Origin: Albugo candida
Taxonomy: Eukaryota; Oomycota; Peronosporomycetes; Albuginales; Albuginaceae
Direction of reading: 5' to 3'
Length of the DNA stretch: 64,000 nucleotides
Assembly: GCA_905220665.1 (NCBI GenBank)
Contig: CAJNAR010000169.1
Location: 124,001-188,000 of the forward strand
Below, in pieces: positions 32,295 to 42,615 of the stretch (position 1 is the first letter of the stretch; every line of letters begins with the position of its first letter). The position numbers and the translations under genes were made by a program. The notes under the pieces were generated by a model that saw only the letters and a list, made by a program, of their open reading frames with translations, did no database searches and was not told the origin of the DNA.

Positions 32295-32802
32295 ATTCCT
32301 AGTAGTCGATACGAAAAGCAATATATAAAATTTCGCAATAGATAAGCAATGTCGTGTGAATGCACGCACAGTTGTCCGAAAAGCGCAATTAACGGAAAGG
32401 CAGTTAGTTGCCGCTCTGACAAATGGAATAAAGTCAGTAATTTCTCAGCAGTAGGCTTTCATTTCGCATCAGCACACCCGTTTTGTCGTGCTGTATTGTC
32501 CAAAAATAGCGTTGAAATATCTTTACGTCGTACATTCGGCGTTCCGACCAAAGAGGCGTTATACGTTATAATCGATTGCTACTGTCAACTGACTAATCAA
32601 TTGCGACATTTTTGTCAATTATCAAAGCCAGCGAATGCGAACTCTGGCCGATCCTTTACGAAATAGAAGGAAATAAAATTAAAAAAATATTGAATCGGAA
32701 GGATGACGCAATCGGGTGTTGAAATTCGCGACCACTCCATTTCTGATTGCGTTTGCAACTGATCTCTCACTTCAATTGATTTATCCGTTTACACCGGCAC
32801 TC
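32295..32802. other. Intergenic interval with a doubtful 105-codon frame
   Basis: A frame at 32,349-32,666 starts with a cysteine-rich stretch (MSCECTHSCPKS) but shows no domain or family. The interval also ends in an A/T-rich leader before the next gene. I do not call a gene here. An open extension of the next frame upstream to 32,716 lacks an ATG. Confidence 0.4.
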
Positions 32803-34023
32803 ATGAACAAGGGTAATAAAGAGGACGATGTTTCGCTTACATCGACGTCTACAATGAATTCAGAGAAATCGGAATGGGTGTCCATACTGAAAAATTCTCT
32901 TACTAAACAGCAATGGACGCGCGAAAGCTTGTCCTCGCACATAACAAACTACTTTAATGCGTTAAGCCCCGATAACCACAAACGTATTCGTTGGGATTTT
33001 ATGGATATGGCGAGCAGGTGGAAGAGGATGGGATACAACCCTTATCAGCCTGATGCTAATGGCTACACAACACTACATCGTGCAGCAGAAGGTGGTGAAT
33101 CCGCGATATTGTGCAATTTACTTTCAATGTATGATGGTCCACAACACCAGATTGCGGCTGTAAAAACAAAAGAACATGAGTTTATACCACTACATCTGGC
33201 CGCCAAGTACGGTCATTACGATGCTGTCAAAGTACTCACACAGCCTGCGTTATGCTCATTGATCGATGAGACCGATAGGAATGGAAATACTGCGCTTTTG
33301 TTTGCTGCAGCATGCAGAATGCCGGAAACTTACGACATAGTGTCAATGTTATTATCGTTAGGGGCCGATCACACAAAAACGAATTTTTTCAAAATCTCAC
33401 CGATACTCGCTCATATATTGATTCTCCGAGTGGATGACGCAAAAATCCTCACACTACTTTTGAATTATGGATGCGATCCCAACACACAAGATTCCAATGG
33501 GGATACAATATTGCATCATGCAGTTCGGAAAAGACTGTGGAAAGTCTCAGCCACTTTGGTACGTCACTGTGCAAGCATGACCATCCTTAACGATGACGGT
33601 GTCATGGTCTTGAATATATTGGGGTCCAGGCAATTCGACTGGCTAATTCAGTTTGTTTCGAAACCTGACAAATGGGTCTCCGCAACCGTACAAAAATCGT
33701 GCATGCTGTGTTCTACTCGATTTAATTTCCTCAACCGCCCGCATCATTGTCGGCTATGCGGTCGAATCTGCTGTGGTCCATGCTCAGATTATAGACGAAA
33801 GCTACCTTTCCAGCTCCAAAAGACAACTGATAAATCGCTTTCTATGGGGCGGAGATATTCATTTTTCACGAAACTTGCCAAAGGCTGTAAGAATAGCAAT
33901 CAAACAGATCGTTCCAGTACGGACAGCGTATTACGTAGCGTAGTTAGAGGTAGAAAACGTTTCAATACTCTTCATCGTGTGTGTGAGAGATGCATCAATG
34001 TAACAAGCATTTTTGTGCAATAA
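32803..34023 (+). CDS. Ankyrin-repeat FYVE-finger protein
   Basis: This single-exon gene of 406 residues has its first in-frame ATG at 32,803. Residues about 85-290 contain ankyrin repeats, with clear [39 protein letters not shown] and DGDTILHH-type units. The C-terminal part is a FYVE-type zinc finger: [40 protein letters not shown], and a last CERC pair near the end. The (R)xHHCRxCG core binds phosphatidylinositol 3-phosphate in known FYVE domains; here Pro replaces one basic residue (RPHHCR). An unusually long basic insertion (about 55 residues) separates the third and fourth cysteine pairs. ANK-FYVE combinations are common in oomycetes as far as I know. It is likely to act on endosomes. 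Its stop lies 47 bp before the epsilon-tubulin start on the same strand. Confidence 0.88.
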   Translation: MNKGNKEDDVSLTSTSTMNSEKSEWVSILKNSLTKQQWTRESLSSHITNYFNALSPDNHKRIRWDFMDMASRWKRMGYNPYQPDANGYTTLHRAAEGGESAILCNLLSMYDGPQHQIAAVKTKEHEFIPLHLAAKYGHYDAVKVLTQPALCSLIDETDRNGNTALLFAAACRMPETYDIVSMLLSLGADHTKTNFFKISPILAHILILRVDDAKILTLLLNYGCDPNTQDSNGDTILHHAVRKRLWKVSATLVRHCASMTILNDDGVMVLNILGSRQFDWLIQFVSKPDKWVSATVQKSCMLCSTRFNFLNRPHHCRLCGRICCGPCSDYRRKLPFQLQKTTDKSLSMGRRYSFFTKLAKGCKNSNQTDRSSTDSVLRSVVRGRKRFNTLHRVCERCINVTSIFVQ

Positions 34024-34070
34024 ATCGAGCAATTCGCTGCTCAATTTTGTGTTTTCACATTTATATCATA

Positions 34071-35843
34071 ATGCCGCGGGAAATCATTACACTTCAAATT
34101 GGGCAATGCGGGAATCAAATCGGACGGCAGTTTTGGCAATCAGCACTTGAAGAGCATGCAAATGTACAGTATGTGACGAATCACATGATCAGCGCGATGT
34201 AATGGGTGCAATTATAGTCACAGAAAGCTCAGTATAACGACAGTATGAGTACATTTTTTCGAAATGTCGATAGATGTACTGGAAGAGATGTTTGCACTGA
34301 CACCGGGGTGGTACAATCTCTAAAAGCTCGAGCTATTTTGATCGATATGGAACAAGGTCCAGTATCTGAAACCTTAGGTGGACCGTTAGGAGCTCTGTTT
34401 GATCATCAGCAGTTGATAACGGATGTCTCGGGTGCAGGTAATAATTGGTATGTGAAGGATTAAATGTTGGTAGTCGATTTACAGTATTGATGGAGGGCCC
34501 ACGGATACTGCGTATACGGACCACAATATCGCGAAATGTTATTATCAAAGCTGCATCAAGCCGTCGAATTATGTGATTCACTGCAATCCTTTTTCTTACT
34601 GCATTCCATGGGAGGAGGAACGGGTATCTAAGCGGCTGCGTATTTAATTGCATTCCAACATGCTTTAATGTCAGGTTCTGGATTGGGAACGTACATTCTC
34701 GAGCTACTTGAGGACGAATTTCCCCAAGTATATCGATTTACTACAGGTAGGAAATCTTTCGGATGGTGCAAGTCTCTGGGTCTTGATCGTACAGAAGCTA
34801 TCTTCCCATCTAGTGACGACGACGTGATCACATCACCGTACAATAGCCTTATGGCGCTGGAAAAGCTCATTGAGCATGCGGATTGCGTTCTTCCCGTCGA
34901 AAATGAAGCACTTTACAATTTGTGTGCTAAAATGGCGGTACGATTCCTATTTTGAGTAATTTATAGTTTATTTGACGCAAGATTTTCTATACAGATTGGT
35001 AAGACTGCCGACAAGAAGATTGTTGAAGGTTCAAGGCTATCTGAAAATGTGCAAAGTATCCAAAAACTACGAAAATTCTATCAACTTTCAGTCGATGTCA
35101 AACAAAATGCGAAAACAAAGGTGAACGATACGTCTCGGAAAAAAACAAAGGAGGATTCTTTCCATGATATGAACAATGTCGTAGCCCGTATGCTGTCCAA
35201 TCTTACAAGCTCTATGCGCTTTGAAGGATCCTTGAATGTGGACCTCAATGAAATCACTACCAATCTGGTACCATACCCGAGACTTCACTTCCTAGTGCCC
35301 AGTATCAGTCCATGCTATCAATCAATGGATCTGCGCGATGCACATCATCAGAAGTATATGGAGAAATTATTTCGGCAGCTTTTTGAATCAGACTCCCAGC
35401 TGCTCTGCTGCTCGCCACGCTCCAGTGTTTATCTCGCTTGTGGCATCTTGGCTCGTGGACGCCATGTGACGATTTCTGATTTGAATGACAGCATAAAGCA
35501 TATACAGCGTGATATTTCTATCATTCCTTGGAATCAAGAAGGATTCAAGATCGGTCTATGTCACGTTTCCCCGGCAGGACAGCCTGTATCGCTGCTAGGC
35601 CTCAGTAATAACTGCAGTATTGGACAGACATTTAAGCGAATACACTACCGAACAAACAAGTTTTACAAGCGTAAGGCCCATCTCCATCATTACACGGAAT
35701 TCATGGAATCATCTTGTGTGGACAACGCGCTAGAATCAGTCTCCAAATTAGTACAAGACTACCAGACGCTGGAACGAGGTCGTCCATACGCCCGGAGCGG
35801 CTATAATTGTGCTTCTTATAAACCTCTACGACCCCTCGTGTAA
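34071..35843 (+). CDS. TUBE1: Epsilon-tubulin, six exons
   Basis: The exons are 34,071-34,163, 34,218-34,447, 34,496-34,623, 34,675-34,746, 34,795-34,937 and 34,995-35,843, which close in phase to give 504 residues. The start [14 protein letters not shown], the phrase [12 protein letters not shown], the GTP-binding [13 protein letters not shown] (split by an intron), [35 protein letters not shown] and [13 protein letters not shown] match epsilon- rather than alpha/beta/gamma-tubulin. One acceptor (ATGGAG, 34,495) is a non-pyrimidine AG chosen because it restores NNWAHGY. Epsilon-tubulin is kept in organisms with triplet-microtubule centrioles, so this implies basal bodies and flagellated zoospores or gametes. 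Confidence 0.95.
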
Positions 35844-35900
35844 TAAAGAGAAACATATCAGCATAAACAGATAATTTTGAATTTTTCTGTCAACGCAAAA

Positions 35901-37320
35901 ATGTGGCGCAGGAGCTATTCACGCCCAACTCGTTTCTTCTTCTACTCCCTATGGCTATGTGCAGTGCTTCTTTGCAATATCCCCATCGATAATCGTGTAG
36001 CCTCTTTTGAGATTGATTTCGATTCATTTTCACACATGTTTGACATGAATGGCGACTCTCATCAGGTCGCTCATGAAGAAGCCGAAGAACAAGAAGACTT
36101 TTACGAAAGTATGTCTAGTAGAAACATTACTCACTTCAAAATGATTCATTCAACTGTTGTGTAGTTTTGGGTTTGACAATGGAAGCGACCGAAGCACAAA
36201 TCAAAAAAGCGTACCGTAAATTGAGCCTTAAGTATCACCCAGACAAACAAAAGCATGAAAACGATGCAGAGAAAATGTTTCATAAGATTGCGCGCGCATA
36301 TGAAGTTCTCTCTGACCCGGACAAGCGTCAGATTTACGATTTGGAAGGATTCGAAGGCTTAAAGCGGGAAGAGCAAGGAGGAGGGGAACAGCGCAGTCCT
36401 TTCGGTATTACAAGTATTTTTTAGAGTCAGCTGTGATAGCTCAAGTGGTCTTGTTGTGCTCCAGACATGTTTTTTGGTGGCCAGCGAAGTACACCTCGGG
36501 GTCCTGATGCCACAATCACCCTGAAAGTATCGCTGGAAGAGCTATACCAAGGCAGCAAGAAGACTACAAGCATTGAGAGAAATGTAATCTGTCGAAAGTG
36601 CCGTGGAACCGGCGCAAAAGATGGCAAAGTATGAATTCGCAGAATTGTTGGATCGCGACTTACATTCATTGTAGATGAAACCATGCAAAAAGTGTGGTGG
36701 AAGAGGAGTCATTCACGTTCAGCAGAGAATGGGAATCGGATTCAATGTCCAAGTTCAGCAAACTTGCCCCAAATGTGGAGGACATGGCAAAACATTCAAA
36801 AAGAAATGTCCACACTGTCACGGCCACAAAGTGACAGCTGAAAAGAAAGACTTTGTTGTGGAAATTGAAAGAGGAGCACCTTCAAATCATAAAATTGTGT
36901 TTGAGCGTCAAAGTGAACAAAGTCCAGGAATGCTTCCGGGCAACGTCATTTTCCAGTTGCATACAGAACCACATCCAGCGTTCCGGTACGAGTGTCACCT
37001 TATCTTTTGAATGTTGCTAACGCAGATTTGATTGCTTCAGTCGATCGGAAGATGATCTGCATCACACAATGGAGATTTCTCTCCAGGAAGCTCTATTGGG
37101 ATATGATGTATCCATTGTGCACTTGGATGGCAGAAAAGTGCACTTGCAATATGACAAAATCATCAAACCCTTCGAAGTGCGCACAATCGAAGGAGAAGGC
37201 ATGCCGCATTTCAATTACCCATCAGATTTCGGAAATTTGCACCTCCATCACCTCATCCAATTCCCAACGAGTCTGACATCAGAGCAGAAAGATCTCGTTA
37301 AGAAGCTCTTATCCGAGTAG
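35901..37320 (+). CDS. Secretory-pathway DnaJ/Hsp40 (type I), five exons
   Basis: The exons are 35,901-36,108, 36,165-36,404, 36,465-36,628, 36,675-36,985 and 37,026-37,320, giving 405 residues. A hydrophobic segment at residues about 12-28 ([14 protein letters not shown]) should target the protein to the ER. The J-domain follows ([28 protein letters not shown] with the HPD motif), then four zinc-finger CxxCxGxG-type repeats ([32 protein letters not shown]) and the substrate-binding C-domain ([20 protein letters not shown]). This is the order of yeast Scj1 and animal ERdj3-type co-chaperones of BiP. There is no C-terminal KDEL or HDEL. It starts 57 bp after the tubulin stop and converges on malic enzyme with a 71-bp gap. 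Confidence 0.92.
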
Positions 37321-37391
37321 AGAAAGAGTTTGGGCAAAAGCGCATTGATAACAACGATAATACAATGCTCTTAAACACTTTCCATCTAGAA

Positions 37392-39546
37392 TCACGGAGT
37401 GTACATTGTGGATCTGATATGCTCTTCCAAATCGGAGGGCTTTTCAACTGAAGCGAATCCTTTGGCAAATCCCTAAAACATGAAAGATAAGGTGAAAATC
37501 ACGATCAATAATGTGAGATAGAACGTACATAGTCGGCAACTGCGATCGCAATTTTGAGCGACACCTTTCGAATTTGCGATAGTGGAGGGTAGACACAGCC
37601 AGAATCCAAATCAGAAGAAGTCACTTGCGCCGCCAATGCCTCTGCAGCAGTAATCATCATCCCGTCGTCGATATGCGTTAGTCCGACGGCAACACATGCG
37701 AGCCCAATGGCGGGGAAAATGTAGGAATTGTTTCCTTGGCCCGGGACGTAGCGTTTCCCATTGTACATGACCGGGTCGAATGGACTTCCGCTGGCAAAAA
37801 TGCATTTTCCATCGGTATACTCATACGCTTCTTCAGCAGTGCATTCTGCTTTGCTTGTCGGATTACTTAGTGCAAAAATGATTGGACGCGCTTGATACTT
37901 GGCCATTTTCTCACAGACAGATCGCGTAAAGGTTTTTGGAATTGTGCACACCCCAATAAGCGCCGTAGGCTGCAGTCGATCAACAGCTTGCTCCAGCGTT
38001 GAACACTCGTCGATTTCGTGCGCGTACAAGAGTTTGTGATGCTGCAGCGAGTCTTTTCGTGAGGCTACAACCAGACCTTTGGAATCGACAAGCCAAATCT
38101 GTTGGCGTGCCTCGTGTACCGATTTCCCGGTTTCCCGAGCGATGGCTTGAGCTAACAAATCGGCAATACCGGTCCCAGCTTCACCTGCTCCGAGAAACAG
38201 GAAGCTCTGATGCTGTAGCGGTATCCGTGTCACCGGAATAGCTGCTAGAATGCCTCCAAGCACCACCGATGCGGTCCCCTGCACTCACCCGAGTCAAATG
38301 CTGGTCGAAATTCTTCAGAATTTCTCACCTGAATATCGTCATTGAACGTGCAATGCGTACTCTGATATTTCCGAAGCATCTCAAAAGCCGTTGTATTTCC
38401 AAAATCTTCAAACTATACCGAGCAGACTGATCATATCGCTTCCATTCGTGGAGGGATAATGGTACCTGCAGCAGTACATTGGGACCATATTTTGCTTTGG
38501 CTGACGTCATCAATTCATCCACAAGCTTTGCAAACTTCTCGCCGCGATCTCGTCGAGCGCGAACCCCGATATAAAGCGGGTCATTCAATAGCTGCTCGTT
38601 GTTGGTGCCGACATCCAACACCACAGGCAAGCAGCAGGATGGAGGAACTCCCGCACAAGCTGTGTAGAGCGCCAGTTTTCCAACGGGGATACCTAAGCCA
38701 TTGGCACCCAAATCACCCAAGCCCAAGATACGCTCTCCATCTGTAAATACGATCGCGCGGATGTCTTTTTCGGGCCAAGAGTCCAGGATCGAGGACACCT
38801 AATTGGTGTGATCACTTCAAATCTAAAGGAATGTGCACGACATTGTTTAGGGAAGATACCTGCCCGAGATGATCTAATGTGATGTATAGCCCACGAGGTG
38901 TTTGACGATAAATCGCGCTGTACTCAAGGCATGCTTGACCCACTGTTGGTGTGTATACAATTGGCATCAATTCAGCAGTGTGCATGACCAGAATCTTATA
39001 GTACAATGTTTCGTTGACATCCTGATATCACGAATTGTGTGAGTCGAAGGAGGGCATGGAGATCGTATTATTTCAACAAACTTGGAGGGTTTGCATGAAA
39101 ATGTATTTTTCGAGTGGAGAGGATTTGGACTGCAATTGTTTCATCGCTCGCTCACACTCTAACTCCAACGAATTAATCGCTGGTGGTAAAAGCCCATTAA
39201 GATTCAATTTCGAACGCTCTTCTTGAGTGAAAACAAGCCCCTGTATCAGTAAAGCAATCAGAAAACGCTCATGAAAGCACTATGAGGATGTTTTTGCGTG
39301 GCGTATTGAACCTTGTTGAGCTTGGGAGTTCTCAGTAGATAGAATCCTGATTGCGACTAAATATAAAGAAAGCAGTCAGATGAATGCTACAATGGCAAAA
39401 CGAGTTAGCATATCTAATTTTGCACCATTGTCAACGTGAGAAGCTCTAAACGGTGAGAATGCAGGAAAGATCGGCATCATTTCAGATAGATGCATTGAAT
39501 CGAACGGGATATTGGATAATAACGGGAATAATATATCAGAGGTCAT
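37392..39546 (-). CDS. Malic enzyme (oxidative decarboxylating), eight exons
   Basis: The exons, from the 5' end, are 39,436-39,546, 39,312-39,356, 39,082-39,240, 38,860-39,021, 38,466-38,798, 38,329-38,412, 37,529-38,278 and 37,392-37,472, giving about 574 residues. The enzyme converts malate to pyruvate and CO2 with reduction of NAD or NADP. Family landmarks in order are [137 protein letters not shown] and [13 protein letters not shown]. Catalytic Tyr and Lys regions and the dinucleotide site GAGEAG are intact. The first intron is the least certain (donor GTTGAC). The leader may be a mitochondrial presequence. The start codons of this gene and YbeY are 118 bp apart. Confidence 0.95.
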
Positions 39547-39664
39547 AGTCACTTCCACTTTAATACTCAGTCAAATATCATGAAAATGTAATTATAGAGG
39601 ACAAGCACGAGACATGTCTGAATGCTGATTGGTCCTCAGTTGCCCAATCACATAAGCCTGCATA
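39547..39664. promoter_or_regulatory. 118-bp bidirectional promoter, malic enzyme / YbeY
   Basis: The two ATGs face away from each other across 118 bp. The interval contains one ATTGG (39,628-39,632) and one CCAAT (39,644-39,648), so each gene has a CCAAT in its own direction within about 100 bp. This is motif evidence only. Confidence 0.4.
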
Positions 39665-40376
39665 ATGGTACATGTTGCCCGAGCCATTTTGCCTCAGTTG
39701 CGACCGCTATATGGATTACATCTGAAGACGTTGAATGCTCAAGTCAAGGCAATGGTTGAATGCCTGAATTGTCCTGTGCACCCGTGGTACATTAAATCTA
39801 CTTTACCAACTATCATTTTCAATAATGAGCTGGAAATTGATTGACAATAGGGATCTCAGTGTCATTCTAACCACAGACCAGCAACTCCAAAAACTTAACA
39901 GAAAGTACCGAAGACAAGATAAGACGACCGATATATTATCTTTCCCAAATCACACTGTGAGCGCGATCGATCATCTCCAAACGTCATACCAAGTACCCAA
40001 CATTTGCAGATAACCAAACCTGGTCGATTTCCGAACGTTCGCGATCCCGAAGAACGATATCTTGGAGATATCTATATCAGCCTTCCGTATGTCAAAAAGT
40101 ATTGCCAGGAAGAAGGTATGCGTTTGAAGTTATCGACAAGCACGAATCAAATGTGTCGCATTGTAGGAACTGACATCAAAGAGCAAATGCGCGTATTATT
40201 TGCCCATGGGATTTGTCACTTGATGGGGTGGGTCTGATACTTTCGATGAAACGAAATAATACATTGCTACAATATCTGATAGTTACGACCATGAAACCGA
40301 TCACGAACACGAACGAATGGCGAAAGCAGAAGCTTACTTATTGCAATGCTCGCAGAAAAAGCTGTCTAGTACGTAG
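39665..40376 (+). CDS. YBEY: YbeY-type rRNA-maturation endoribonuclease, four exons
   Basis: The exons are 39,665-39,786, 39,851-39,956, 40,010-40,227 and 40,283-40,376, giving 179 residues. The features of the UPF0054/YbeY family are all there: DLSVILTTDQQLQKLNRKYR, TTDILSFP, LGDIYIS and the zinc site H-x3-H-x5-H (HGICHLMGYDH, completed across the last splice). In bacteria YbeY processes 16S rRNA 3' ends; the eukaryotic protein acts in mitochondria and interacts with uS11m. The N-terminal 40 residues here have an Arg/Leu character that suits a mitochondrial signal. Without splicing the gene would appear broken, and the joins restore the whole family pattern. It converges on the mitochondrial carrier gene, 83 bp away. 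Confidence 0.92.
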
Positions 40377-40459
40377 TATCCGCTATTTACAAAATTGTGC
40401 ACATGCGAAGTGCTGATGCAATCGCAGTGTCAATGACAGAATGATGGAGAGGTATCACT

Positions 40460-41548
40460 CTAGACTTTCTCATATGCTTCATAAACAATGCTTGTCGCGG
40501 TTTTCATGATAACGGTTGTCAATGACACGTGTGCAACTCGTACCATCAATCCCGAAGTAGCAAAACCGGCGACCTGTCTGATTCCACCTTGCCTCAGTTG
40601 CTCTTGCATTGTTCCGAATATCGAAACTCGAGTCCCTGCTTTTGAAGCTTGCTGGATCTGTGCAACCATCACGTCAATGGGAATGGTAGATATGCTGCTC
40701 AAGACACCACCCAACAAAGATGCAGTGACCTTTTGTCCATTCGTCAGCTTTCGATTCGGATCGTCGCGCTTGTATAGATATTCTTCGCACATGACCGAGA
40801 AAAAAAATCGAGTCGACCAATCTGCAACTCGTTTCATTGAGAAGACCGCAGATCCCTTCATCAATGCGCCAACACCTTCGTTCTGTATAACCTTCACACC
40901 GATGGAAAGAGATTTTTTACAGGTTTCCAAGGCGGTCATTCTATTCCGAAAAATAGGATCGGTCATCACCCGAGTTTTGAGAAGCAAAGTTGGGCTCAGA
41001 ACTAAACCTTGGAATCCACCACCTGCGCCTCCAGCGATCACTTCAATGGCTTGTATGCTGATTCTACCTTCATCTGCATATGGAATGAGTGTTTTCTTAG
41101 TCATCGCATGTCCCCAAGAAAACACGGATCCTTTTGCAATCGATTGAATGGCACCCCACGGCACAAATCCATCCCAAATTCCGAGTATTCCTTTAGAGTG
41201 GATGATGTCTTTTGTCAGTTGAGCGTACGATCGATGCGGATTGGTTTGTTTCATTATTTTGATAAACTCGAAAAAATGACCTACGGCAAATTCGAAAGCC
41301 AATGTGACTCCCGCACCGATGACGAGCTTCACCTGTGGATTTTCCGATGGTACATGTTGTCTATTCGATGTACTTGCACTACAGGATAGAGGAGTAAGGG
41401 GATTTCTGCATCTATTGTCGAATGTACGTTGAAATCGAGTAGCAGTTGAAGAAGGAAGGAAGCTGTGACTGAAGTGATGGTTTGGCTTATCAGCGGACAT
41501 CAGAGACTCCATTTCGCTGTAGCATATGACTGGGTAAAATTGCTCCAT
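40460..41548 (-). CDS. Mitochondrial carrier family protein (divergent)
   Basis: This single exon encodes 362 residues. After a non-conserved N-terminus of about 70 residues, three related parts of about 95 residues can be seen: VKLVIGAGVTLAFEFAVGHF, IEVIAGGAGGGFQGLVLSPT and KVTASLLGGVLSSISTIPID. The PIDV at the third repeat corresponds to the PxD/E-x-x-K/R carrier signature, with Val-Met-Val after it; in the first two repeats the signature is eroded (VGHFFEFIK, LSPTLLLKTR). The alternation of Gly-rich odd helices fits the SLC25 fold. The substrate cannot be predicted because the signature residues are degenerate. The location is probably the inner mitochondrial membrane. Confidence 0.8.
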   Translation of the reverse strand: MEQFYPVICYSEMESLMSADKPNHHFSHSFLPSSTATRFQRTFDNRCRNPLTPLSCSASTSNRQHVPSENPQVKLVIGAGVTLAFEFAVGHFFEFIKIMKQTNPHRSYAQLTKDIIHSKGILGIWDGFVPWGAIQSIAKGSVFSWGHAMTKKTLIPYADEGRISIQAIEVIAGGAGGGFQGLVLSPTLLLKTRVMTDPIFRNRMTALETCKKSLSIGVKVIQNEGVGALMKGSAVFSMKRVADWSTRFFFSVMCEEYLYKRDDPNRKLTNGQKVTASLLGGVLSSISTIPIDVMVAQIQQASKAGTRVSIFGTMQEQLRQGGIRQVAGFATSGLMVRVAHVSLTTVIMKTATSIVYEAYEKV

Positions 41549-41640
41549 CTAGATATTTTTCATCAATCATGAAGAAGGAGGCAGAGCAGTGTGGGCAGAC
41601 ATCGAGTGAGAAAATTCTATTTTACTGAGCAAGTACGCTG

Positions 41641-42132
41641 CTAAACGTGTAAGAGGTGCTTCCGTATGTGATAAGCGTACAGTCGTACAATTGTTCTGCT
41701 CATTGGAAATTTTCGCAATCCTTGCAACAAGATAATCTCTTGACGCATCTCGAGTTCGGCTTCGGACAACAGGATAGTAGGACTGGTGTTGAGAATTTTG
41801 AAGATGTCAATAGGATCATGGGCAGCGCGCAGAAACATCGTGTCATTATTTGCTGCGCAAAAAACGTCTCTCCAGTTCAGCTTCCGTGTGTTCATGGGCT
41901 GGAACACGGCTTTATTGTGCGTAATAATCAAATTAGGAGTCGTCTTGCCCCCTAATGTGCAACATGGTACTCCGAAATGAAGCTCACAATGCCGTGCCCA
42001 ATTCTGCGAGATAACAAGTGTCTGGTGTAAAGCTTTCGTTGTGAGGCCAAGGCGACAAAGACTGTAAGCGTCCAAATACGAGCTGATTACGATATCGACG
42101 ACCTCAAGAGAAATATCGCTGAACTGCGCCAT
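41641..42132 (-). CDS. F-box-like protein
   Basis: A short single-exon gene of 163 residues. The first 50 residues (SLEVVDIVISSYLDAYSLCR, then LGLTTKALHQTL, WARHC) have the spacing of an F-box: Leu-x2-hydrophobic-x5-Leu, then a Leu-rich helix and a Trp. An F-box would bind SKP1 and place the protein in an SCF ubiquitin ligase. The rest has no recognised substrate-binding repeat. The call is by pattern only. It is divergent from Hsp110. Confidence 0.6.
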   Translation of the reverse strand: MAQFSDISLEVVDIVISSYLDAYSLCRLGLTTKALHQTLVISQNWARHCELHFGVPCCTLGGKTTPNLIITHNKAVFQPMNTRKLNWRDVFCAANNDTMFLRAAHDPIDIFKILNTSPTILLSEAELEMRQEIILLQGLRKFPMSRTIVRLYAYHIRKHLLHV

Positions 42133-42493
42133 TCAATGACGCTTGAAAATTGAGAGGACATTCGTTTGGAACAGCATGCGGTAGAGGAAGCGAACCAATG
42201 ATTGGATAAAATTACGTCACTCGTTAGCAGTAATGCATCAGTAATTCCTGTATAGTATTGTGTGGTTTCCATGGCACTGTGCATGTCATCTTGAAGATCA
42301 TAGGACTGCATTTGACACAATTTGCTGCATTTACTCCTACAATAGCTGCCGAATAACCTGTATATTATCATAACCTATACAATATCATAGATTCGTACAT
42401 TCTAGAATATTCCACTAATGGAATGATAGCCGCCATGAGATTCAGTCACGACCTTTTATGCGGTGGAAAAGTATATATTAAAAAACAAAGGTT

Positions 42494-42501
42494 TTCTAGA
42501 A
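42494..42501. promoter_or_regulatory. Heat-shock element core upstream of Hsp110
   Basis: The palindrome TTCTAGAA, a tail-to-tail pair of the HSE unit nGAAn, lies 115 bp upstream of the Hsp110 ATG. A further TTC follows but is one base out of the standard 5-bp phasing. An HSE is what one expects for this gene; the match is short. Confidence 0.5.
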
Positions 42502-42615
42502 CCGTTCTTCTTTTCGTGGATGCGCTTCTAGTGGTGCAAAACAAAACAAAAACAAAACCAAAAGTAGTTCTCTTTGCAAACTCTCCCTGACTTTTTTCAA
42601 AGCAAGAAGCTCAAA

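Noticed and set aside
32349..32666. 105-codon cysteine-rich frame between HPS3 and ANK-FYVE
   Set aside because: No domain, no splice partners, and composition like the surrounding spacer. It was kept only as a remark.
40488..41147. Long plus-strand open frame (219 codons) opposite the mitochondrial carrier gene
   Set aside because: It is the antisense shadow of the carrier, which has the three-repeat family pattern. The shadow has no domain.
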